DNA of 32,261 bases from the IMG/VR virus record IMGVR_UViG_3300020185_000160, positions 1 through 32,261 of that record; one strand, 5' to 3'. Both the position numbers and the translations under genes were made by a program. Positions within the stretch are counted from its first letter, which is position 1, and each line of letters begins with the position of its first letter. The notes below the pieces were generated by a model. The model made no database searches. It saw only the letters and a program-made list of their open reading frames with translations, and was not told the DNA's origin. This document shows, piece after piece, positions 24,435 through 29,286 of this stretch. Origin of the DNA: a virus.

Positions 24435-24512
24435 TATTGGTTTGAGCATCCCGCAACGCTACAACGGGGCCGAACATTTGCATCAAAAATGTCGGCAGAT
24501 GCTCAGACCAAA

Positions 24513-24770
24513 TCACTTGCGAGCCTTCGCGGCAGCTCGCGCAATTACATCGTCAGCGGCTTGCGCTGCGCGCTCATCTTTGCGCATGTCAGCCTCAAGC
24601 ATGACGTTTAAAACACCCTCACAAATATCAACGCGGGTCTCATGGCCAAGCCCAAACGCCTCAAACATCGTGCATATGACAGAGCCTAAATGGCCGTTCT
24701 TCATTTTGTCAGGCAAGGCCATCAAAAAATCTTGCGTGGCTTGCGAAATTTGCTCCTCACGTTCAGTCAT
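24513..24770 (-). CDS. small helical hypothetical protein
   Basis: 85 residues, start overlapping the upstream stop by 4 bp. Charged, helical and Ala-rich at the C-terminus (ADMRKDERAAQAADDVIARAAAKARK). The middle GHLGSVICTMFEAFGLGHETRVDICEGVLNVML is more hydrophobic and may form a small core or dimer. No family recognised. Confidence 0.65.
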   Translation of the reverse strand: MTEREEQISQATQDFLMALPDKMKNGHLGSVICTMFEAFGLGHETRVDICEGVLNVMLEADMRKDERAAQAADDVIARAAAKARK

Positions 24771-25045
24771 AACCCTTGCTCCTCTTTCTCCAGAACAATG
24801 CTGATAATTGAGCGGTGGATGCCTGTGTCGCCATTCAGGTCAAGCCCATCCCTCACAAGCGCTGCGTGTATCTTGCGCCGGGCAGAAACAGATGCACGGC
24901 TCAATCGCGTGTTCTGCGGGTGTGACCAGTCCCAGAACTGAGCCACACCCATATAATCCGGCGAGCCAATAAACTCGCGGTCAATCTCTGTGATCCTGCA
25001 CAAAGCATTGAACGTAACGTCGGGCAATCCTACCTTAATGCTCAT
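24767..25045 (-). CDS. hypothetical protein
   Basis: 92 residues from the ATG at 25045, which overlaps the upstream gene end by 11 bp; the frame stays open far upstream but only inside that gene. Segments include DVTFNALCRITEIDREFIG and RASVSARRKIHAALVRDGLDLNG. No recognised domain. Overlaps on both sides indicate coupled translation in the early operon. Confidence 0.65.
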   Translation of the reverse strand: MSIKVGLPDVTFNALCRITEIDREFIGSPDYMGVAQFWDWSHPQNTRLSRASVSARRKIHAALVRDGLDLNGDTGIHRSIISIVLEKEEQGL

Positions 25046-25511
25046 CGACTTCGCCCTCCCATACAATGCCATGCTCGGCAAAGCGTTCCATTTGGTATTT
25101 GTTTGGCTTGGTATGCAGAAGGCCAGTGATGCGCGGATATATGCCGCCAAAATCCTTGGCTTGGCCGTAAGACAAGCGCGGTCCATCGCCAGCATCTCCG
25201 CGCAGAGCCTCAGCAAGCGCAAGCGACTTCTTGCCAATGTCGCGCTTGTCTTCGTTTTCAGATGTGTTCCAGCTGTATTCTTCGCACAAGAAGTCAGCTG
25301 CGCGGCAGAATTCAATCACGTCGCTGTAGCAAAAGTCCATCAAATAGTTAACGTCTTCAGATATGGACATGCTGGCCCAGCGCAATTCGTTTAGCGCCTC
25401 ACGCTCATCATCTGCAAATTCAGCAACAATGTCTGCGCGGTCAAGCATTTCTTGCTTGATACGCTCCCAGCGTGCAATGTCTTTTGCGGATGGTTTGGTT
25501 TCGTTTGTCAT
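25035..25511 (-). CDS. hypothetical acidic early protein
   Basis: 158 residues from the ATG at 25511 with GGAG seven bases upstream. The open frame extends further up but across the predicted promoter and leader. Acidic and helical (IVAEFADDEREALNELRWASMSISEDVNYLMDF), with Cys residues in a Tyr/Phe-rich section. First gene of the minus operon behind the 18-bp leader, so likely expressed early. A five-codon reading frame in the leader overlaps this start, which could tune translation. Function unknown. Confidence 0.7.
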   Translation of the reverse strand: MTNETKPSAKDIARWERIKQEMLDRADIVAEFADDEREALNELRWASMSISEDVNYLMDFCYSDVIEFCRAADFLCEEYSWNTSENEDKRDIGKKSLALAEALRGDAGDGPRLSYGQAKDFGGIYPRITGLLHTKPNKYQMERFAEHGIVWEGEVDEH

Positions 25512-25519
25512 TTGTTTAA

Positions 25520-25537
25520 CTCCATGTTTGTGTTGTG
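25520..25537 (-). repeat. 18-bp leader repeat, copy 1
   Basis: On the minus strand CACAACACAAACATGGAG; identical to copies at 28082-28099 and 28344-28361. Its GGAG is the ribosome site of the 25511 gene. Confidence 0.9.
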
Positions 25538-25542
25538 CCACC

Positions 25543-25572
25543 AGTATAAACATGGAAAAAACATATCTGCAA
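25543..25572 (-). promoter_or_regulatory. predicted sigma70-type promoter of the minus operon
   Basis: Minus-strand -35 TTGCAG (25567-25572), 18-bp spacer, -10 TATACT (25543-25548). The expected start lies at about 25536, the beginning of the 18-bp leader repeat. Divergent from the gene at 25643. Confidence 0.65.
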
Positions 25573-25642
25573 GTATATTTTTAACTGGCTCCCTATATTT
25601 TAAACATATATAAAGAAAACAGACACAAGAGGAGTCAAAACC

Positions 25643-25807
25643 ATGTCGGATAAGAAGCGCTTAATCAATTTCGCAGAAGAATATGACCGCATAATCACAG
25701 AAGCCGCGCGCAGGTCAGGGCTATCCTTTAGCGCGTTCTGCCGGAGCGCAGCACTAGAAAAAGCCGCAACAATTGTGGAGCATGTACAGCAGCCGAGGGC
25801 TGATTGA
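25643..25807 (+). CDS. ribbon-helix-helix DNA-binding protein
   Basis: 54 residues with AGAGGAG upstream. KKRLINFAEEYDRIITEAAR is a strand followed by helix A, and RSGLSFSAFCRSAALEKAA is the turn and helix B of an Arc/CopG-type ribbon-helix-helix fold. Such proteins bind DNA as dimers at short repeated sites and act as repressors. It is the first gene after the divergent promoter region and 490 bp before the iteron cluster at 26294-26450, a possible target. Stop overlaps the next start (TGATG). Confidence 0.7.
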   Translation: MSDKKRLINFAEEYDRIITEAARRSGLSFSAFCRSAALEKAATIVEHVQQPRAD

Positions 25808-26277
25808 TGCTTATCTACGGATGCGATCCGGGCTTCACCGGGGCCGTGGCGTTATATTGGACCGATACAGGCAAGCTGGAAGTGCATGACATGCCTACGG
25901 TCAAAAACACCAAAGGCAAAACGGTCATAAACTGCCCGGCATTGCTGGACGTTCTACAGAACGAAAGCGGCGAGCGCTGCCTTGCCGTCATCGAGCAAGT
26001 GGCCGCAATGCGTGGGCAAGGCGTGTCCAGCATGTTTCGCTTTGGCGAGGGATATGGAATGCTGCAAATGGGATGCGCTGCAAACAAGCTGCCCGTGCAA
26101 TTCGTAACGCCTGCAAAATGGAAAGGCCACTTCGGGCTGAGCCGGGACAAAGGCGTGTCGCGCGGTCTCGCAATGCAGCGCTTTCCAGATAACGCCAGCG
26201 ATTTTGGCCGGGCGAAAGACGATGGAAGGGCTGAAGCGGCCTTGCTTTGCCTTTACGCGGCAGAAAATATGGTTTGA
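25807..26277 (+). CDS. RuvC-like Holliday-junction resolvase
   Basis: 156 residues from the ATG at 25807. Catalytic acidic residues follow the RuvC pattern: Asp7 in GCDPGFTGAVAL, Glu63 in VIEQVAAMRGQG, and Asp138/139 with Glu143 in KDDGRAEAALLCLY. The segment FVTPAKWKGHFG is also family-typical. It would cut four-way junctions to debranch DNA before packaging. Its neighbour codes for the ribbon-helix-helix protein, and the iteron region follows. Confidence 0.85.
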   Translation: MLIYGCDPGFTGAVALYWTDTGKLEVHDMPTVKNTKGKTVINCPALLDVLQNESGERCLAVIEQVAAMRGQGVSSMFRFGEGYGMLQMGCAANKLPVQFVTPAKWKGHFGLSRDKGVSRGLAMQRFPDNASDFGRAKDDGRAEAALLCLYAAENMV

Positions 26278-26293
26278 GCGGTTTGAGGTGGGT

Positions 26294-26450
26294 GTATTAA
26301 ATGTGTATTAATTGTGGAGCCATATAAACAAGGGGTTTAGCGGTGTGTTTAGTACAATTAATACAAATTAATACAGTAATTCATACAATGGGCGTATTTT
26401 GTATGAATGTATGAATGTGTCTGAAAGACACATTAATAATACATTCATAC
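26294..26450. repeat. iteron cluster GTATNAAT(T/G), eight copies
   Basis: Copies on plus: 26294, 26305, 26401, 26409. On minus: 26356-26364, 26366-26374, 26378-26386, 26442-26450. Two subtypes: GTATTAAT on the left and GTATGAAT on the right. Spacing is 8-12 bp within groups. The 197-bp gap has no gene. It could be a replication origin or operator array. Confidence 0.8.
26401..26450. other. long hairpin inside the iteron region
   Basis: 12 bp (26401-26412 with 26439-26450) plus 9 bp (26414-26422 with 26426-26434), loop GAA, and a small asymmetric bulge. The arms contain three iteron copies. It could extrude as a cruciform or form a structured leader upstream of the 26475 gene. Confidence 0.75.
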
Positions 26451-26474
26451 ACCGTGGAACGTGAGGTTTAATAT

Positions 26475-26747
26475 ATGGCATATGATTGGGCTAAGTGGGT
26501 TAAGCATAAGATTGAGAAGGGCGAGGCGATTGTCCGTCCTGTAGGCTATCATAAAGGGGTCGAGCGGCTGCAGGGGTTTAGATCAAGGCTTGACGCTTGC
26601 CGGGATTTAGCAGAGCTAGAGGGCTTCGCCAATCGGCGCAGGTTTGATCCAACATTGCCGCGATGGAACGCAACCGAGCGAGATGCAATCCTGCGGCGCA
26701 AGTTTGAGATGGAGAATGGTGGGGATGAACGACGCAAGAAAAAATGA
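26475..26747 (+). CDS. hypothetical basic protein
   Basis: 90 residues. Start follows GTGAGGTTTAATAT. Basic, with Trp and Tyr near the N-terminus (MAYDWAKWVKHKIEKGE) and KGVERLQGFRSRLDACRDLAEL, ending in KKK. No recognised family. It is the first gene after the iteron/hairpin region. Its end overlaps the next gene by about 23 bp. Confidence 0.65.
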   Translation: MAYDWAKWVKHKIEKGEAIVRPVGYHKGVERLQGFRSRLDACRDLAELEGFANRRRFDPTLPRWNATERDAILRRKFEMENGGDERRKKK

Positions 26748-27066
26748 CGAAGGTAAAGAGCCAATCGAATTGGTTGCGCCGGAGTTTATATTTGGCACGG
26801 CGCGAGTGCTGGGCTTTGGCGCGGACAAATACTCTGCGCGCAATTGGGAGAAGGGTATGAGATGGGGCCGCGTGTTTGGCGCGCTTATGCGTCACCTCTG
26901 GGCTTGGTGGGGTGGAAAGACTGCAACGCGCAATTTTGCGTTTGATGAGCTTGATGGTGAAACGCAAGTATCACACCTATGGCACGCCGCTTGCTGTCTT
27001 ATGTTTCTCATCGCATATGAGGAGCGTGGAACGGGTGAGGATGATAGGCCGGGCAAAGACGCATAA
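26725..27066 (+). CDS. dATP/dGTP diphosphohydrolase-like (DUF5664) protein
   Basis: 113 residues from MNDARKNDEG; an ATG at 26716 is an alternative. KEPIELVAPEFIFGTARVLGFGADKYSARNWEKGM, then FGALMRHLWAWWGG, and ETQVSHLWHAACCLMFLIAYEE match the phage family annotated as dATP/dGTP diphosphohydrolase N-terminal domain. The His and Glu residues of the HLxHAxxC helix would bind metal. It may adjust nucleotide pools. No purZ-type gene is present, so it is not part of a base-Z system here. Confidence 0.75.
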   Translation: MNDARKNDEGKEPIELVAPEFIFGTARVLGFGADKYSARNWEKGMRWGRVFGALMRHLWAWWGGKTATRNFAFDELDGETQVSHLWHAACCLMFLIAYEERGTGEDDRPGKDA

Positions 27067-27068
27067 AC

Positions 27069-27098
27069 TTGCGCTTTGGGCTTGTGTGTGGCTATAAA
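27069..27098 (+). promoter_or_regulatory. possible promoter before a structured RNA
   Basis: -35-like TTGCGC (27069-27074), 18-bp spacer, -10 TATAAA (27093-27098). The expected start near 27105 coincides with the first base of a GC-rich hairpin. The -35 is weak. Confidence 0.4.
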
Positions 27099-27105
27099 TG
27101 CGCAC

Positions 27106-27173
27106 GGCGCGTCGTTCCTCCCAAGGACGCGCCTAAACTGGCCCGGCGCTTGTCCCAATCCATGCGCCGGGCA
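27106..27173 (+). ncRNA. two tandem GC-rich hairpins, leader or small RNA candidate
   Basis: Stem 1: GGCGCGTC (27106-27113) with GACGCGCC (27127-27134). Stem 2: GCCCGGCGC (27142-27150) with GCGCCGGGC (27165-27173). Both loops contain TCCCAA, and loop 1 has CCTCCC, which resembles an anti-Shine-Dalgarno sequence. The frame through here is open but lacks a good start. It leads into the 27192 gene and a terminator at 27392. Confidence 0.5.
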
Positions 27174-27191
27174 TATTTGAGGGCTGGGCCT

Positions 27192-27392
27192 ATGTCATTC
27201 CAGATTGATTTTCGTATGATGCTCAATTGCGAGGATACAGAGACGCAAGAGATTGTGACGGGTGAGCTGATTGACCACGTTGAGGAGCAACTATCTGCCG
27301 GCGTGCCTGTGGAGCGGGTGCTGCAAGGGCTTGCTGAGGTCATTCTTGAAATGCACGAAATGATTAATCCGGAGGGTGAGACTGTGCATTAA
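27192..27392 (+). CDS. small helical hypothetical protein
   Basis: 66 residues from ATG at 27192, with GAGGGC upstream. A longer reading from TTG at 27069 would cross the hairpins and is less likely; an ATG at 27162 is inside stem 2. Acidic and helical (GELIDHVEEQLSAGVPVERVLQGLAEVILEMHEMINPEGE). Unknown family. Ends directly at the bidirectional terminator. Confidence 0.6.
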   Translation: MSFQIDFRMMLNCEDTETQEIVTGELIDHVEEQLSAGVPVERVLQGLAEVILEMHEMINPEGETVH

Positions 27393-27421
27393 AAAAGCCC
27401 GGCGCGATGGCCGGGCTTTTT
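27392..27421. terminator. bidirectional rho-independent terminator
   Basis: A 12-bp perfect inverted repeat: AAAAAGCCCGGC (27392-27403), loop GCGATG, GCCGGGCTTTTT (27410-27421). A-run and U-run flank the GC stem symmetrically, so it can stop the plus-strand genes ending at 27392 and the minus-strand genes ending at 27441. Confidence 0.92.
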
Positions 27422-27440
27422 GTTGCGTTGTGGGTGTGGC

Positions 27441-27623
27441 TTATTTTACGCAAGGCGACAGTGCGACGGGGAATGTCTCACCAATCTCAAGCATACAGTC
27501 AATGGCCGCAATCTTAGCCTCCTCTAATGTTGCAAAGCTAGACTTTAACAGGCTCTCATGGACGCGGCCAACAAAGCTATAGCGTCCAGATGGCGTTTTC
27601 ATAATTGTAGTAACCTTAAGCAT
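27441..27623 (-). CDS. small hypothetical protein
   Basis: 60 residues with AAAGGGAAAG upstream. The first half is beta-like (MLKVTTIMKTPSGRYSFVGRV), the middle is a helix (ATLEEAKIAAIDCMLE), similar to small DUF1508/YegP-like beta-alpha units, but the match is loose. Last gene of its minus operon before the terminator. Function unknown. Confidence 0.6.
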   Translation of the reverse strand: MLKVTTIMKTPSGRYSFVGRVHESLLKSSFATLEEAKIAAIDCMLEIGETFPVALSPCVK

Positions 27624-27634
27624 TCGCTTTCCCT

Positions 27635-27751
27635 TTACAGATTGAGCGCTAATACAGCGCCGATGATAATCCCGGCGGCAATGCCAAGGCTAACTTGAGT
27701 TAAGATTGCCTTGACTTGTTGGCGGATTTGTTTTGTTTGGCGACGCGTCAT
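27635..27751 (-). CDS. 38-residue single-TM peptide
   Basis: ATG overlaps the stop of the upstream gene (TAATG). A basic, Gln-rich head (MTRRQTKQIRQQVKAILTQ) precedes one membrane segment (about 20-38, VSLGIAAGIIIGAVLALNL). The charge pattern predicts the N-terminus in the cytoplasm. Eleven bases separate it from the next gene. A membrane-acting early peptide is plausible; nothing more can be said. Confidence 0.6.
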   Translation of the reverse strand: MTRRQTKQIRQQVKAILTQVSLGIAAGIIIGAVLALNL

Positions 27752-28074
27752 TATGCTGCCTCCTCTTCGCGCTCTTCAAATATCTCCCACAAGCGTGCGC
27801 AAATGCGTGCGTTGATTTCGCCATATGCCATGATGCAGGCAATTTCGTCATATGACTTGCCATGTTCATTGCCATAGCATTCAGAGAAGAAATCTTCGCC
27901 TTGCTCAATGTTGCAGTTTTGGCAAATGGTATGGGCTTTGGCGTAGTATATGACATACTCGGAGCCGTCCGCGCTTTCATGCGCCCAATCAATAGCCTGC
28001 TCAATGTCGCTGGCATCGCGTGCAATCTCTTCGGCAATGTCGTTGCAATACTGTGTGAGGTCATAATCTTGCAT
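27751..28074 (-). CDS. acidic early protein
   Basis: 107 residues from the ATG at 28074, preceded by the GGAG of the 18-bp leader. Strongly acidic (Asp/Glu at about a quarter of positions) with a Cys pair (CQNC) and an acidic tail EEREEEAA. EYVIYYAKAHTICQNC and ACIMAYGEINARICARL recur in small proteins of unknown function from phages and plasmids. Small acidic early proteins are sometimes DNA mimics that block host nucleases; this is speculation here. Confidence 0.65.
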   Translation of the reverse strand: MQDYDLTQYCNDIAEEIARDASDIEQAIDWAHESADGSEYVIYYAKAHTICQNCNIEQGEDFFSECYGNEHGKSYDEIACIMAYGEINARICARLWEIFEEREEEAA

Positions 28075-28081
28075 TGTCTTT

Positions 28082-28099
28082 CTCCATGTTTGTGTTGTG
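28082..28099 (-). repeat. 18-bp leader repeat, copy 2
   Basis: Minus-strand CACAACACAAACATGGAG upstream of the 28074 gene. Unlike copies 1 and 3 there is no clear -10 element before it, so the shared element probably works at the RNA level. Confidence 0.9.
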
Positions 28100-28119
28100 T
28101 CATGCGGCTGCATGTGAAG

Positions 28120-28139
28120 GCCGCGCCGTGAAGCGCGGC
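28120..28139. other. 7-bp GC hairpin between minus genes
   Basis: GCCGCGC (28120-28126) pairs with GCGCGGC (28133-28139), loop 6 nt, in the gap between the genes at 28152 and 28074. No U-run. Likely an RNA pause, processing or stability element. Confidence 0.55.
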
Positions 28140-28151
28140 TAACAGATGCGG

Positions 28152-28334
28152 TCAGTCAAACTCGGCTGCCATACAGCGCAGCTCTTCCTGATAGTCTTCC
28201 CAGCGCATATGCGCCCAATTGTGCTTGCCGTTTGCATCGAGCCATTTGGAGAGCCTATCAACCTGCTCTTCTGTAGCCAGCGCGAATTCAAACTCTTCGT
28301 TAAGGTAGTGGGATTTTACTTGCTCATATGTCAT
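28152..28334 (-). CDS. small hypothetical early protein
   Basis: 60 residues from ATG at 28334, using the leader's GGAG nine bases upstream. An in-frame ATG at 28349 lies inside the leader repeat and would consume the ribosome site. Sequence features: NEEFEFALATEEQVDRLSKWLDANGKHNWAHMRWEDYQEELRC, with three Trp and net acidic. No family recognised. First gene behind the promoter at 28367-28395. Confidence 0.65.
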   Translation of the reverse strand: MTYEQVKSHYLNEEFEFALATEEQVDRLSKWLDANGKHNWAHMRWEDYQEELRCMAAEFD

Positions 28335-28343
28335 TTTGTTTGT

Positions 28344-28361
28344 CTCCATGTTTGTGTTGTG
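28344..28361 (-). repeat. 18-bp leader repeat, copy 3
   Basis: Identical to copies at 25520 and 28082 and, like copy 1, placed right at the predicted transcription start. Supplies the GGAG ribosome site of the 28334 gene. Confidence 0.9.
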
Positions 28362-28366
28362 CAATC

Positions 28367-28395
28367 AGTATCAGATATTTTTTGCATATGCTCAA
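28367..28395 (-). promoter_or_regulatory. predicted sigma70-type promoter
   Basis: Minus-strand -35 TTGAGC (28390-28395), 17-bp spacer, -10 GATACT (28367-28372). The start should fall at about 28360, at the head of leader copy 3. The layout closely mirrors the promoter at 25543-25572. Confidence 0.65.
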
Positions 28396-28411
28396 TACAG
28401 ATAATGAGCAA

Positions 28412-28426
28412 GTGACGTAACGTCAC
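28412..28426. promoter_or_regulatory. perfect palindrome GTGACGT-A-ACGTCAC
   Basis: Two 7-bp arms around one base, about 17 bp upstream of the minus -35 element. Its size and position suit a dimeric regulator's operator. It lies in the 450-bp noncoding region 28335-28785. Confidence 0.5.
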
Positions 28427-28485
28427 AAACTGACTTGCCTCCACGCAACACACCGCAACACCGCAGCGCAGAGGCGCGCCCGCGT

Positions 28486-28505
28486 AATTGAACAAGCGTT
28501 CAATT
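28486..28505. other. 8-bp inverted repeat AATTGAAC/GTTCAATT
   Basis: Exact arms 28486-28493 and 28498-28505 with loop AAGC. It directly precedes the 11-bp repeats. Could be a protein site or small hairpin. Confidence 0.5.
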
Positions 28506-28516
28506 GCAATATCTAG

Positions 28517-28560
28517 AATGTGGCAGAAGTGTGGCACAAGTGCGGCGCAGGTTAGGCGCA
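28517..28560 (+). repeat. four degenerate 11-bp tandem repeats
   Basis: Units AATGTGGCAGA, AGTGTGGCACA, AGTGCGGCGCA and GGTTAGGCGCA follow without gaps; consensus AGTGTGGCRCA, with units decaying toward the right. They lie 226 bp upstream of the small terminase gene, a usual place for pac/cos recognition repeats. Confidence 0.6.
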
Positions 28561-28601
28561 ATACAATGCGCGCAGCTTGAGGTATCTATGTACCACAATG
28601 C

Positions 28602-28613
28602 TTAACATGTTAA
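28602..28613. other. 12-bp palindrome TTAACATGTTAA
   Basis: Perfect 12-bp palindrome in the noncoding region upstream of terminase; a candidate regulator site. Nothing else distinguishes it. Confidence 0.4.
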
Positions 28614-28653
28614 ACAAGTGTTCGCTTATATTCAGGATGGTGAATGTCAAAAG

Positions 28654-28732
28654 CCCCCCCCGGTCAAGCATTTGCGGGGTAGTGTTATTATTATACAATC
28701 CACACACACGGGTGCCACCCCCCCGTACCCCC
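28654..28732. other. cluster of C-runs
   Basis: Eight C at 28654-28661, seven at 28718-28724, five at 28728-28732, all on the plus strand, with GCGGGG between. The minus strand could form G-rich structures. The only homopolymer cluster of this strength noticed in the window. Confidence 0.6.
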
Positions 28733-28785
28733 TTGCCAATCACATGCTACACAGCGTAAAATTATAAAAAATGGGAGTTTATCAA

Positions 28786-29286
28786 ATGGCAGGCAAGGCG
28801 TTACAAAAGCGAATACTGTCCGATGTCACCAAGCAAGGCGGCGCAGAGTATTTGTTTGAATATTTTTCTTCTGGCGGCACAATGGCGCAACTTGCGGCGC
28901 ACTATGAGTGCAGCCGGGGTTATGTCAGCACGGCACTGCACAAGGTTCCTGAGTATTCCGAGGTTATAAACAAGGCTCGGCAGGAGGCAGCTGACGCGCT
29001 GGTTGAGCAAGGCTTGGAGATGGTTGACGCGTTAGATGGCGGCAGCTCCACGCAGGAGATTGCTGCCACGCGTGAGAAGGTGCAGTGGCGTAAGTTTATG
29101 GCTGGCTCGTATAATCAGGAGCGTTACGGCAATCGGCCTCAGACCAATGTTACGATTAGCGTGAGCGACATGCACTTGGACGCGTTACGCAAGGTTAATG
29201 CTGACTTGGCGCAGATTGATGCTGAGGACCGCCAGCGTGAGGTGATGGCTATTGACGCGGATTACAAGGATGTCACCGATGAGTGA
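28786..29286 (+). CDS. terS: terminase small subunit
   Basis: 166 residues from the ATG at 28786, which has GGGAG eight bases upstream; the ATG at 28771 precedes that site. An N-terminal helix-turn-helix (TMAQLAAHYECSRGYVSTALHKVPEY) is followed by a central helical segment (EEVINKARQEAADALVEQGLEM-like oligomerisation region) and an acidic C-terminus. This matches TerS proteins that ring-assemble and recognise the packaging site. It overlaps TerL by 8 bp. The repeats at 28517-28560 are a likely target. Confidence 0.8.
   Translation: MAGKALQKRILSDVTKQGGAEYLFEYFSSGGTMAQLAAHYECSRGYVSTALHKVPEYSEVINKARQEAADALVEQGLEMVDALDGGSSTQEIAATREKVQWRKFMAGSYNQERYGNRPQTNVTISVSDMHLDALRKVNADLAQIDAEDRQREVMAIDADYKDVTDE

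Noticed and set aside
26294-26450. CRISPR array
   Set aside because: Repeats are only 9 bp, in both orientations, with 8-50 bp spacing; no cas genes.
27069-27191. N-terminal extension of the 27192 gene from TTG
   Set aside because: Rare start, no ribosome site, passes through two perfect hairpins, and the added residues look random.
28334-28349. Upstream ATG (METNKM...) as start of the 28334 gene
   Set aside because: It lies inside the conserved leader and would remove the ribosome site that the other two copies use.
28577-28759. 60-codon plus-strand frame in the control region
   Set aside because: No ribosome site, runs across the C-run cluster, and composition is not protein-like.
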